DNA of 64,000 bases from Sporosarcina luteola. Lineage in GTDB: Bacteria; Bacillota; Bacilli; Bacillales_A; Planococcaceae. Made by a program: the position numbers and the translations under genes. Below the pieces are notes generated by a model, which was given only the letters and a program-made list of their open reading frames with translations, was not told the origin of the DNA and did not search any database. How positions within the stretch are numbered: position 1 is the stretch's first letter; every line of letters starts with the position of its first letter. Shown piece by piece: positions 16,829 through 25,013 of the stretch. The stretch lies in assembly GCF_023715535.1 (NCBI RefSeq), contig NZ_JAMBOI010000012.1, positions 18,498 to 82,497 on the forward strand, read 5' to 3'.

Positions 16829-17239
16829 TTATTCACCTATTAATTCTTTATATTCTTCAACGTCATCGAAATGAACCGGGAAAGTGACCGGTACATCACC
16901 GAGATTTACCATGTTAATCGGGTTTCCATCATTTAATTTTATTATCGTCATGTGAAATGTGTTGTCTTTCGTTAGGTCAATCGTAAACTGTTGCTGATCA
17001 CTTGTCATGAGGTATTTGCCAGTTTCAATCTCTTCAAAGGTTCCTCTGTCAACTTCAATGTTGTCAATATATTCAACAAAAGCGTTATCATTGTGGAAAA
17101 TCGAGATTTGAATGTAATAACCATTCACATGCGTTTCACTTTGATAAAAGCCTTTCAATTTAGGTTGGGCATTGCATCCCGCCAACACCAAAACAACCAT
17201 CGATAGTAACGTAGAAGTAATTATATTCCTCACCAGCAT
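16829..17239 (-). CDS. Small lipoprotein
   Basis: A 136-residue protein with a type II signal peptide ending in the lipobox VLAGC (Cys about residue 22), so it is anchored outside the membrane. The mature part is a small beta-rich domain (KLKGFYQSETHVNGYYIQISIF ...) of no family I recognise. The annotated ATG at 17239 directly abuts AGGGGG; a GTG two codons later has better spacing and may be the true start. It is the last gene of a run of small reverse-strand membrane genes. Confidence 0.75.
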   Translation of the reverse strand: MLVRNIITSTLLSMVVLVLAGCNAQPKLKGFYQSETHVNGYYIQISIFHNDNAFVEYIDNIEVDRGTFEEIETGKYLMTSDQQQFTIDLTKDNTFHMTIIKLNDGNPINMVNLGDVPVTFPVHFDDVEEYKELIGE

Positions 17240-17248
17240 CCCCCTGTG

Positions 17249-17533
17249 TTAAAAGATATTCTTTAACCAAGTCATGATATATATAATCAGCAACGGTTCG
17301 AACCAAACGAGGAAAAATAATATGACAAAAAAGGATATGCCAGAAATCACTTTCAATGCGCCCTCTTCTTTTTTTGAGAGGGCAATAAAACTATAGATAA
17401 CTCCAAGTACTAAAAGTATAAATCCTATGAGGACAACAGGTTCGATGATTTCAAGTGAAATCCAATTGATCACAAGTGCCAGTAATCCAGATGCTATAAA
17501 GACAATTGACCAAACACTAAAAGCACTTTTCAA
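17249..17533 (-). CDS. Hypothetical small membrane protein
   Basis: About 94 residues with three hydrophobic segments separated by short charged loops (ALSKKEEGALK). The TTG at 17533 is chosen because GAAGGAGG lies ten bases before it; the ATG 16 codons upstream has no site. Ten bases separate it from the lipoprotein gene, so the two are probably cotranscribed. No family is recognised. Confidence 0.65.
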   Translation of the reverse strand: MKSAFSVWSIVFIASGLLALVINWISLEIIEPVVLIGFILLVLGVIYSFIALSKKEEGALKVISGISFFVILFFLVWFEPLLIIYIMTWLKNIF

Positions 17534-17588
17534 ATTGGTGCAACCTCCTTCTTCGTTGATGCTGTATAGAAGAAAATCCATTCACTTA

Positions 17589-17903
17589 TCAACTTTTCTC
17601 ATTCTTTTTCCATTTAGTGTAATTGTAGCCGATGTCTAATGAGAATAATAAAAAGAAAATAATTCCGATGACTTTATACTCATTTGACGTCAAATCACTA
17701 AACCAATACAAAGCAAGAAATAATAGGGATACAATTGGAACTCCCCAAATGGCACGTATGAATCTCCTTCGATAAGTTAATCGATAATAATTGAGTACAA
17801 ACCCTGTATCCTTTTTTTCTTTATCCTTATATATTTTCGACATTATCGTACTAACAACTAAAACCGCTATCATAGGTACAATAATAAACGGGAAACTATT
17901 CAA
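17589..17903 (-). CDS. Hypothetical small membrane protein
   Basis: About 104 residues: an N-terminal helix (FPFIIVPMIAVLVVSTIM), a charged loop (KIYKDKEKKDTG ... YRRRFIRAIWG), then two more helices and a basic C-terminus. The TTG at 17903 follows a run of seven G by seven bases, so it is taken as the start rather than the ATG 33 codons upstream. Same-strand neighbours of similar size suggest one operon. Confidence 0.65.
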   Translation of the reverse strand: MNSFPFIIVPMIAVLVVSTIMSKIYKDKEKKDTGFVLNYYRLTYRRRFIRAIWGVPIVSLLFLALYWFSDLTSNEYKVIGIIFFLLFSLDIGYNYTKWKKNEKS

Positions 17904-17947
17904 TATATCGCCCCCCCTAGTAATGATAAAGTGGTCATTTTGCTGCA

Positions 17948-18259
17948 TTATGGTGCAAATGGGACTTGACCAGTGAACAATAAAAGTAACATGATAATCC
18001 AAAAAATAAAAAAAGACGAAGAGAGAATTAATGAAATAATCGGTATGGTGTTTTTCTCCGTTCTTTTCACCAAGCCTACAATTGATAATAAAATACCTGT
18101 AGCTGTGAGGATAAGTGTTATCCTATCACCAACCAAGCTTCCAACATTTGCAATTCTCGTAGGTTCCACGAAAACGATAAAGAAACAAATAACTCCTATA
18201 AGCAGTGAAATGTAGCTAATGAAACTGTGTTTTTTGGGCGTATTCATTTTTCGTGTCAA
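17948..18259 (-). CDS. Hypothetical small membrane protein
   Basis: A 103-residue protein with three membrane segments (residues about 13-32, 45-65, 75-98) and a basic, proline-containing start. GAAGGGG lies eight bases before the TTG at 18259; an ATG four codons further is the alternative. It is the first gene of a small operon that runs to 16829, and its leader region (18279-18396) is duplicated before the next operon upstream. Confidence 0.65.
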   Translation of the reverse strand: MTRKMNTPKKHSFISYISLLIGVICFFIVFVEPTRIANVGSLVGDRITLILTATGILLSIVGLVKRTEKNTIPIISLILSSSFFIFWIIMLLLLFTGQVPFAP

Positions 18260-18278
18260 AAAAACACCCCTTCAAAAA

Positions 18279-18396
18279 TTTTTCCGATTATTAGTAATAC
18301 GATTGATTTCGCAAAAAGTTCCAACGACTCATATAAGCAAACCACCCAAATTAAAAACTGGCACAGATCCTGATTCAAGAAATGTGCCGGGATAGT
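18279..18396 (-). repeat. Duplicated leader/promoter segment, copy A
   Basis: About 118 bases closely match 19003-19120. On the reverse strand both copies contain a GGCACA...TGTGCC hairpin, then TTGCTT, a TTGAAA/TTGGAA box and CGTATTACTAAT, which look like promoter elements. Confidence 0.85.
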
Positions 18397-18420
18397 CTAT
18401 CAGTAGTTTCGAATGTTGTC

Positions 18421-18711
18421 TCAAGGGCCGCTGTTTTTCTTTCTTTTAAAGAACACGTAAATCGCATTACAAGCCACCACTACTGCAAAAAAGGCAAGAT
18501 ACCCTATTGCAAATGTTAGGTTCAGCTCACGTTGAATGACGATGATTGCAATAAAGGTCCCGAGAAGTGCTGTTAGAGCAATTTTACTTATTCTCCACTC
18601 GTAATGTGTAAGGAACTTCAATTTTTTTACACCCCCTCCATTCTCTTTACATTCCGCATATATTGCTTCAAACTGTCCATCATCCTTACACTGTCCTCTT
18701 ACTATTTTCAT
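18421..18711 (-). CDS. Hypothetical small membrane protein
   Basis: Up to 96 residues: a polar N-terminal third (VRGQCKDDGQFEAIYAECKEN) and two hydrophobic helices ending in KRKKNSGP. Its ATG overlaps the TGA of the gene before it (ATGA), which argues for coupled translation from 18711. However, GGAGGGGG eight bases before a TTG at 18621 offers an internal start that would give a 66-residue two-helix protein. Which is used cannot be decided here. Confidence 0.6.
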   Translation of the reverse strand: MKIVRGQCKDDGQFEAIYAECKENGGGVKKLKFLTHYEWRISKIALTALLGTFIAIIVIQRELNLTFAIGYLAFFAVVVACNAIYVFFKRKKNSGP

Positions 18712-18950
18712 ATTATTTTTTTAATCACCTGAACCAAATATTTCACAGCAAAGTAACATAAAGGAATTCCTAAAAACAAGACAAGATAGCTCATGAAATA
18801 ACTATCAAAAAAGTATTTATTCGACAAGTAAGCAGCGAACTTAAAGTATTGTAGAAAAAGCATTATTACTAACGCTACAAAACCTGCTTCTCTCATCATT
18901 AATTTATTTTCGTTAACCTTCCCCTTGGCATTCCAATTTTCATCCTCCAC
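18708..18950 (-). CDS. Hypothetical small membrane protein
   Basis: An 80-residue protein starting at a GTG preceded by GGGGGAGG. It has two or three hydrophobic stretches (AGFVALVIMLFLQYFKFAAYL; YLVLFLGIPLCYFAVKYLV) and no motif I recognise. It is the first gene of a two-gene operon behind copy B of the duplicated leader. Confidence 0.65.
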   Translation of the reverse strand: MEDENWNAKGKVNENKLMMREAGFVALVIMLFLQYFKFAAYLSNKYFFDSYFMSYLVLFLGIPLCYFAVKYLVQVIKKII

Positions 18951-19002
18951 TGAACCTCCCCCTTCCCATTTGCTTCACAAAGCTATGCTTTTTTTACGTA
19001 AA

Positions 19003-19120
19003 TAATTTTCCGACTATTAGTAATACGGCTCATTTCATAAAAAGTTTCAATGTCTCATTTAAGCAAACCGCCAATATTTAAAAAAGGCACAAATCCTAAC
19101 TCAGGAAGTGTGCCCATATA
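19003..19120 (-). repeat. Duplicated leader/promoter segment, copy B
   Basis: Partner of copy A at 18279-18396, roughly 75-80 percent identical by eye. It stands upstream of the two-gene operon starting at 18950. The rest of the 18951-19345 gap holds only this copy and the terminator of the LTA synthase gene. Confidence 0.85.
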
Positions 19121-19272
19121 GCAATTCGACGACTTTATGTTGTAATATTTTTGCTCGTTTCCTATATCGGCCTCCCCCCTCTTCTTGATCGTTTGGCTGA
19201 TATATAAAGTTAAGCACAAAACAAAGTTGATTCCATTGAAGGATTGTGACTTTAAAAGTAAATGATCATATG

Positions 19273-19322
19273 AAAAACAGCCGAATGAAAGAGGTTCCCC
19301 CCTCTACATTCGGCTGTTTTTT
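19273..19322 (-). terminator. Terminator of the LTA-synthase-family gene
   Basis: AAAACAGCCGAATG / CATTCGGCTGTTTT arms; T runs on both strands, so it may work in both directions. Confidence 0.92.
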
Positions 19323-19345
19323 AATAAATCTTTGGATATAGTCTG

Positions 19346-21301
19346 TCATTCGTTTGATTGTATATCTGCATCTTTCGTGTAGTTGTACTGAGAAGGATCG
19401 ACAGGCGTATACCCGTTTGGCGTATAAAATCTCAATAAGTCGCCATTCACGACTTTATCGGAAAGCTCCAATTTATAATCCACTTCTTTTTTCAAAGCAT
19501 TGGCACGCTCCATTTGACGTTCGTCGAGCAGTAAGCCTGTTTGATTATCATAAAACTTTTCATTTATTGAATCAATCGTCGGGCTGATAAAATCGCCATT
19601 TCGAAACGCGACAACTTCATTATGCTCTTTCGAGAATAAATCGGAACCGAATTGAACAAAGTCTTTCGTATCAATTCCAAGCAAATGCAACAACGTCGGA
19701 AGTAGGTCTGTTTGACCGCCATACGTGTGGTTGATGCCGCCTTTCATTCCAGGAACATGTATGAATAAAGGGACGCGCTGCAAGTTCGCACTTTCATAAG
19801 GGGTAATTTCTTTCCCCATAATTTTTGCCATCGCTCTTTTATGATTATCGGAGATCCCATAATGGTCGCCATACAGGACAATGATCGAGTTATCATATAA
19901 GCCCATTTCCTTTAAGCGAGTGAAAACTTTTTCAATCGCTTCGTCTGTATACCGCGCAGTTTGGAAATAATCGTCCACACTGCTGTCTCCAGTCTGGGCT
20001 TTATCGATTGTCACCAAGTCTTGATCCATCGCATAGGGATAGTGGTTTGCTACCGTAATGAATTTCGCATAAAAAGGTTGCGGCAGTGAACTCAACAGAC
20101 TTTCAGATTGCTCATAGAACGGTTTATCCAACAATCCATATTCCGCCATGTCGATTGGCGAACTCGTATCATAATAACTCGCATCGAAGAAATGGTCGAA
20201 TCCAAATGCTTTATAGATGGTATTCCGATTCCAGAAGCTGCCGTTATTACCGTGGAATACAGCGGATGTATACCCATAATCCTTTAAAATACTTGGGGCG
20301 GCCTGGTACGTATTTTGTGCTTTCGTAATAAAAGCAGATCCTTGCGGCAACCCGAATAGGGAGTTCTCCAGCATGAATTCCGCATCGGACGTTTTGCCTT
20401 GGCCCGTTTGGTGGAAGAAGTTATTGAAGTACGCTGTATTCTTATCTTTTGTTAATGAATTTAAAAACGGTGTAACTTCTTCTCCATTCAATTTGTAGTT
20501 AATCAGAAAGTTTTGGAATGACTCTAAATGCAAATAGATGACGTTCATTCCTTTGGCTGCCCCAAAATAGGCTGGATTCGGTTCGGCGTATGCAGATTGT
20601 GTATAGTTGATCACTTCCGTTAGATCACTGCTATCCGCCAAAGCTCTTTGCGATGACGCTGCCGCCGTTTCTACCGAGTCATAAATCGTGTAATTATACA
20701 TCCCTAGATATTTCACAATATAATTTCTATCAAAACCGCGAGTCAACAGTTGCGGCCGACTAGCTTCAGCCAGTCCTAGATTGATAATGGAAATTACTAA
20801 GGCAACAGCAATAATCGCGGCGGCTTTTTTAGATCCAATCCGATTCGTCTCTTTTTGTACCTTACGTGAGAGTCGAAGGTACATCAATACCACTACATCC
20901 ACAAAGAACAAAATATCATAAGGTTTTAGCAAGGATAGAACGCTCCCGCCCAAATCCCCGAAATTCTGCGTTTGCATAAGGGTAGGTATTGTAATGAAAT
21001 CACTGAAAAACCGGTAATAGACGACATTCGCATATAAAAGAATCGACATGAGCGTGTATATGACGACGAGCACTGTATATTTTTTCTTTCCTTTAAACAA
21101 AAATGAAACTCCTAGAAACAGCAATACTGAACCGAGCGGATTAAGCAGTAAAAGGAATTGCTGAAGAGGTCCTTCTACTCCTAATTCAAATTGTGTAGCT
21201 TGGGCGATATATGTTTTCATCCATAACATCAATACAGCTATTGCATATATTCCTAAAAAGTTGTGTAGAAGAAAATCTTTCACATTCCATTGATTTCTCA
21301 T
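19346..21301 (-). CDS. Lipoteichoic acid synthase family phosphoglycerol transferase
   Basis: A 651-residue membrane enzyme with five N-terminal helices (to about residue 175) and an extracellular sulfatase-fold domain. The metal and nucleophile residues are in HLESFQNF (Glu), GKTSDAEF (catalytic Thr), FHGNNGSFWNR and LYGDHYGISDNH (Asp-His). The enzyme moves glycerophosphate from phosphatidylglycerol to build the LTA chain. Bacilli carry several paralogues (LtaS, YfnI, YqgS, YvgJ), and I cannot say which this is. It lies next to a class A PBP, both cell-envelope genes, each with its own terminator. Confidence 0.93.
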   Translation of the reverse strand: MRNQWNVKDFLLHNFLGIYAIAVLMLWMKTYIAQATQFELGVEGPLQQFLLLLNPLGSVLLFLGVSFLFKGKKKYTVLVVIYTLMSILLYANVVYYRFFSDFITIPTLMQTQNFGDLGGSVLSLLKPYDILFFVDVVVLMYLRLSRKVQKETNRIGSKKAAAIIAVALVISIINLGLAEASRPQLLTRGFDRNYIVKYLGMYNYTIYDSVETAAASSQRALADSSDLTEVINYTQSAYAEPNPAYFGAAKGMNVIYLHLESFQNFLINYKLNGEEVTPFLNSLTKDKNTAYFNNFFHQTGQGKTSDAEFMLENSLFGLPQGSAFITKAQNTYQAAPSILKDYGYTSAVFHGNNGSFWNRNTIYKAFGFDHFFDASYYDTSSPIDMAEYGLLDKPFYEQSESLLSSLPQPFYAKFITVANHYPYAMDQDLVTIDKAQTGDSSVDDYFQTARYTDEAIEKVFTRLKEMGLYDNSIIVLYGDHYGISDNHKRAMAKIMGKEITPYESANLQRVPLFIHVPGMKGGINHTYGGQTDLLPTLLHLLGIDTKDFVQFGSDLFSKEHNEVVAFRNGDFISPTIDSINEKFYDNQTGLLLDERQMERANALKKEVDYKLELSDKVVNGDLLRFYTPNGYTPVDPSQYNYTKDADIQSNE

Positions 21302-21477
21302 GCAAACACCAACCTTTTACTTTTTATTTTACTTCAGATCTATGGAAAATATTATTTTAAAGTAACTTTTTCTACAGCTAAACATAGTACTCCCCTTTGG
21401 CTTTTTCGTCAAGTTAATAAAATTTCCAACAAGAATCGAACCAACTTCAAAGGCTTCAATAGTACATGACGAAATAA

Positions 21478-21523
21478 AAAACAACTGGGTGAGAGAGGTT
21501 CACCTCTCCACCCAGCTGTTTTT
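21478..21523 (-). terminator. Terminator of the PBP gene
   Basis: AAAACAACTGGGTG / CACCCAGCTGTTTT arms with an inner AGAGAGGT/ACCTCTC pairing, directly after the PBP stop codon. Confidence 0.9.
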
Positions 21524-21529
21524 ACAGTT

Positions 21530-23647
21530 CTATTTATCTTTTTCTTTTTCTCGCTTCTTCTTTTCTTTCTCTTCTTTCTTCTCTCTCTTTTTCTTTTCTT
21601 TCTCTCTTTCCTTCTCATCCTTCTTCTCTCTTTTCTTCCGTTCTTTCTCTTTTTCCTTCTCCTGTTTCCTCTTCTCTTTTTCTCGTTTCTGTTCTTTCTC
21701 CCTCAACTTTTCCTTCTGTTCCTTTAGCTCTTTTTGCTTTTTCGCGATTAATGGTAAATCAAATTTCTTCGTAGGCAATTCACTGATCGATCTAGATAGG
21801 ACTTCCCCGAAAATTGGTGGCACTGTAAAACTACTAGTCGATGTTAAGTAATGTTCGGAATCCGTTTTATCATAGCCTAACCAAACTGCACCTACGATGT
21901 CTGGTGTATAGCCGACGAACCAATGATCCTTTGATCCATCCACACCCGTGAATGGCAGCTGAGTAGTACCGGTTTTACCGGCTACTTCCATCCCTGAAAT
22001 TTGAGCTTTCTGGGCTGTACCTTCTTCGACAGCACCTTTCAGCATATAGGTAATTTGCTGGGCAACTTCCGCTTCTGTAACTTCTACAGACTGTTCACGC
22101 CATTTCCCAATGACTTCGCCTTCTGCATCTTTTATTTCTACAATCGCATGGGCTTCCATCATGACTCCATTATTAGCAAATGCAGAAAAGGCTTGAGCCA
22201 TTCGCAGGGGTGATGTACCTTTGTGCAAGCCCCCTAATGCCAGTCCAAGATTATGATCATTTTCATCCAACGGAATTCCGAACCGTTCTACGGCGCGCAC
22301 TCCTTTTTCAATTCCAATCTGATGTAAGAGCCAGACGGGAGGGATATTATACGATTGAGCGACCGCATCGTACATTGTCACTTGCCCTCTGAATCTATGA
22401 TCAAAATTCTTGGGAGAATAGCCATTAATGTTGATTGGTTGATCAACAAGTAAATCCGAAATATGATAGCCTTGCTCGAGCGCTGCAGTGTACACTAGTG
22501 GTTTCAAGGTCGATCCCGGCTGTCTAACGAGCTGGGTCGCATTATTGAAGCGTCCATACGTATATTCTCCTCTGCCCCCTACCAAGGCGGTAATGCCGCC
22601 CGTTTTAGGATCCAAGAAGACCGCAGCGCTTTGAATGAGTTGATCGGGCTTACTCTCTGGAAAGTAACTTTCATCCTCATAGACTTCTTCAAGGGCATCT
22701 TGGATGACAGGATTTAACGCTGTCTGTATATGTAATCCTCCAGATAGCACTTCATTTTTCGTTAGTCCGAACTTGTTAACAGCCTCGTCAATAATATGGT
22801 CAATATAATATGGGTACTTCCCTTTATAATTAGGCATTGTAGAATCGGCTAAGGCTATTTCCTGTCCGATTGCTTCATCGAACTTCGCTTGACTAATATA
22901 CCCTTCACTTTTCATCAACGATAAAACAATGTTTCGTCGTTCCATCGACTTCTCCAAGTTTTTATAAGGAGATAAATGAGTAGGTGCCTTAATCAATCCA
23001 GCTAATGTAGCAGATTCGCTTAACGTTAATTCGCTTACATCTTTCCCAAAATAGACTTCCGCAGCTCGTTGTACACCCCATGCCCCTTCACCAAAATAGA
23101 TTTGATTCAGGTAGCGTTCCAGTATGTCATCTTTCGAATACGTTCTTTCAATTTTCATCGCGATAAACAATTCTTTGAATTTACGAGAATACGTACGTTC
23201 CTGCGTCAAAAACGCATTTTTCGAAAGCTGTTGAGTGATTGTACTCCCACCAGCAACAACTTCACCTGTTAACGTATTTTGAGTAAATGCCCGTGCAATC
23301 CCAAAAAAATTAACCCCAGTATGTTTATAAAACTGCTGATCCTCCACGGAGATGACTGCTTCAATCAACTCTTTTGGTATTTGGTCCAGACGAACTCCTT
23401 CAATGTTAGAATTTGAAATCTTACTGACGATCTCTCCATTTTGATCGTATATAAACGTCGGTCTCGGTTCAGGTACTTCTAGTTTACTCACATCACTGGA
23501 TGCAATTAATTGATTCACCTTGACCAATCCAAAGAGGACTACAAGTAGCATTATAAGTAATAGTATCCGGATAGGTTTTTGTATGGTAGACCATTTATTC
23601 TTTCTGCTCAATCGTTTCTGTTGTTGCTTATGTTCTGTTCTTCTCAT
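21530..23647 (-). CDS. Class A penicillin-binding protein (PBP1A-type) with long Lys/Glu tail
   Basis: A 705-residue bifunctional peptidoglycan synthase. After one N-terminal membrane helix comes the GT51 glycosyltransferase (VISVEDQQFYKHTGVNF; GGSTITQQLSKNAF). The transpeptidase follows with active-site RQPGSTLKPLVYT (SxxK), SYN and GKTGTTQ. The last ~75 residues, after SELPTKKFDLPLIAKK, consist almost only of K, E, R with few Q and D in KEK/REK runs, far longer than a normal PBP end. GAAGGTGG precedes the ATG. The tail would face the cell wall and could bind anionic teichoic polymers; that is inference. Confidence 0.93.
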   Translation of the reverse strand: MRRTEHKQQQKRLSRKNKWSTIQKPIRILLLIMLLVVLFGLVKVNQLIASSDVSKLEVPEPRPTFIYDQNGEIVSKISNSNIEGVRLDQIPKELIEAVISVEDQQFYKHTGVNFFGIARAFTQNTLTGEVVAGGSTITQQLSKNAFLTQERTYSRKFKELFIAMKIERTYSKDDILERYLNQIYFGEGAWGVQRAAEVYFGKDVSELTLSESATLAGLIKAPTHLSPYKNLEKSMERRNIVLSLMKSEGYISQAKFDEAIGQEIALADSTMPNYKGKYPYYIDHIIDEAVNKFGLTKNEVLSGGLHIQTALNPVIQDALEEVYEDESYFPESKPDQLIQSAAVFLDPKTGGITALVGGRGEYTYGRFNNATQLVRQPGSTLKPLVYTAALEQGYHISDLLVDQPININGYSPKNFDHRFRGQVTMYDAVAQSYNIPPVWLLHQIGIEKGVRAVERFGIPLDENDHNLGLALGGLHKGTSPLRMAQAFSAFANNGVMMEAHAIVEIKDAEGEVIGKWREQSVEVTEAEVAQQITYMLKGAVEEGTAQKAQISGMEVAGKTGTTQLPFTGVDGSKDHWFVGYTPDIVGAVWLGYDKTDSEHYLTSTSSFTVPPIFGEVLSRSISELPTKKFDLPLIAKKQKELKEQKEKLREKEQKREKEKRKQEKEKEKERKKREKKDEKEREKEKKKREKKEEKEKKKREKEKDK

Positions 23648-23649
23648 TT

Positions 23650-24004
23650 GAATTCCACCTTCTATATTGCCTTTCGAGCATTTAAGTTTAGCATGTTGGG
23701 AAGGGTAAACTCAATATGACCAAGGTTCCGGGTCTTGCCACCTCCATCGTTATTCGGTTTCAGCAACTTCGAAATGAATGCAGCATTTTGGAATAGCGAA
23801 ACGGCTCAAACATTACTGTCTGAGCTGCTCCATGAACATATTGATAATGAGTGTTTTCGAACTGCATCATCTTGCAGCGTTGCAACTTTAAAAAACCTTC
23901 CTGGGCAATCGTTTACTATTGGAAAAAGGCATTTTGAACTGGAAGGGATTGCTTTCCAATTCCGCCCGGTAGCTTTAGCTGAATACCTACATTATAAAAC
24001 TAGC
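23650..24004. other. Stretch with no convincing gene
   Basis: An open frame on the plus strand (23735-24040) runs through this stretch. It has no ribosome site, no recognisable domain, and its end lies inside the terminator of the opposite gene. It may be a decayed gene remnant; nothing else is visible. Confidence 0.5.
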
Positions 24005-24050
24005 AAAAAACCGGCTCAATCATCTTACTATAATGATTGAAGCCGGTTTT
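24005..24050 (-). terminator. Terminator of the HIRAN gene
   Basis: AACCGGCTCAATCAT / ATGATTGAAGCCGGTT arms; on the reverse strand it is followed by six T. It lies about 105 bases after the HIRAN stop. Confidence 0.85.
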
Positions 24051-24154
24051 CCTGGTTTTCTTAAGACTGGTTTTCCATACCCTTTCTTACGATAATTAGG
24101 CTAATCATAGTCTTCAGGGACCGATTTATTTAATATGAGGTAATACACCCTCAC

Positions 24155-24817
24155 TTATAGTAGCAACCATATAATGATTAGGATAACCGGAATAGTAATA
24201 AATACAGTCAATAGGCAGCCACATCCGCTCATTGCTTTTCCTGTATGTTCTAAACTTCCTCCTAAATTCTTTTTGGTAGCCGCTATGTCTTTCTTCGTGG
24301 GTTCGCTGGCAGGTATGGTTGGCTGTGTAACTCGTTTATATTTAAAAATCAACTTTAAACCTCGTGTTACCTCATCTTCCTCGAAATACTCTTTGTCTTC
24401 TACAGAGTCGTATTCAATTGTTCTTCGTTTCCCACCTGTGAATTCGACGTCTATGCCAACGATGTCTTTATCATGCGTGAGAGCTACTACCTCTTCCGTC
24501 TCTTCGCGCTTTATATAACCGATGTGATGTTCGCCATCATTCACGTCTTTGATGTAAACCTTAATAGCATTTGGATCATGTGGATTATCAGGTTCCCTTT
24601 CCAGCCGGATAATGTTGCTTATCGATTCATCCTCAAACTCGAAACCTTCATAACCATACTCAAGCATTTCCTTTTTCGTATTGCCATTCCATGATTCGAT
24701 ATATTCGTTTTTCTTGTAACCGCCAGCTAATCGCTTTAGTAAATTTTGTATATCCTTACCTTGGTCGTTTTCTTTTGTAACCCCAGCGACACGGAATGTC
24801 GGATTCACCTTGCTCAT
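24155..24817 (-). CDS. HIRAN-domain protein with C-terminal membrane anchor
   Basis: A 220-residue protein. Residues about 50-150 carry the HIRAN signature IIRLEREPDNPHDPNAIKVYI ... HHIGYIKREETEEVVAL, a beta-barrel that in HLTF binds free 3' DNA ends and that often occurs in bacterial DNA-transaction or defence proteins. A linker and a C-terminal hydrophobic helix (CLLTVFITIPVILIIIWLLL) follow a GCGC cysteine pair. GGGGGAG precedes the ATG. A HIRAN domain tethered to a membrane is unusual. The next gene upstream is an Mrr nuclease, which supports a defence context. Confidence 0.8.
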   Translation of the reverse strand: MSKVNPTFRVAGVTKENDQGKDIQNLLKRLAGGYKKNEYIESWNGNTKKEMLEYGYEGFEFEDESISNIIRLEREPDNPHDPNAIKVYIKDVNDGEHHIGYIKREETEEVVALTHDKDIVGIDVEFTGGKRRTIEYDSVEDKEYFEEDEVTRGLKLIFKYKRVTQPTIPASEPTKKDIAATKKNLGGSLEHTGKAMSGCGCLLTVFITIPVILIIIWLLL

Positions 24818-25013
24818 GGTATACTCCCCCTACCCCTTTTGTTAATTATTGCTAGTACCAAAAAGAAATCCACCCCACATCCTTCGATAATAAATATTAC
24901 TCTTCAACTAGGATATTGACATAGATCCATTACGCGAGTTTAAGTATTAAGAACAATCCTTCATGTCAAGCTATTTCTCGACTACTAGAATAAATATTTA
25001 CAGTTATTCAAAG

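Noticed and set aside
21489..21851. Ser/Phe-rich plus-strand frame
   Set aside because: It is the complement of the Lys/Glu tail codons of the PBP gene, a composition artefact.
23735..24040. Plus-strand 101-codon frame
   Set aside because: No start signal, no family, and its end lies in the opposite gene's terminator; at most a remnant.
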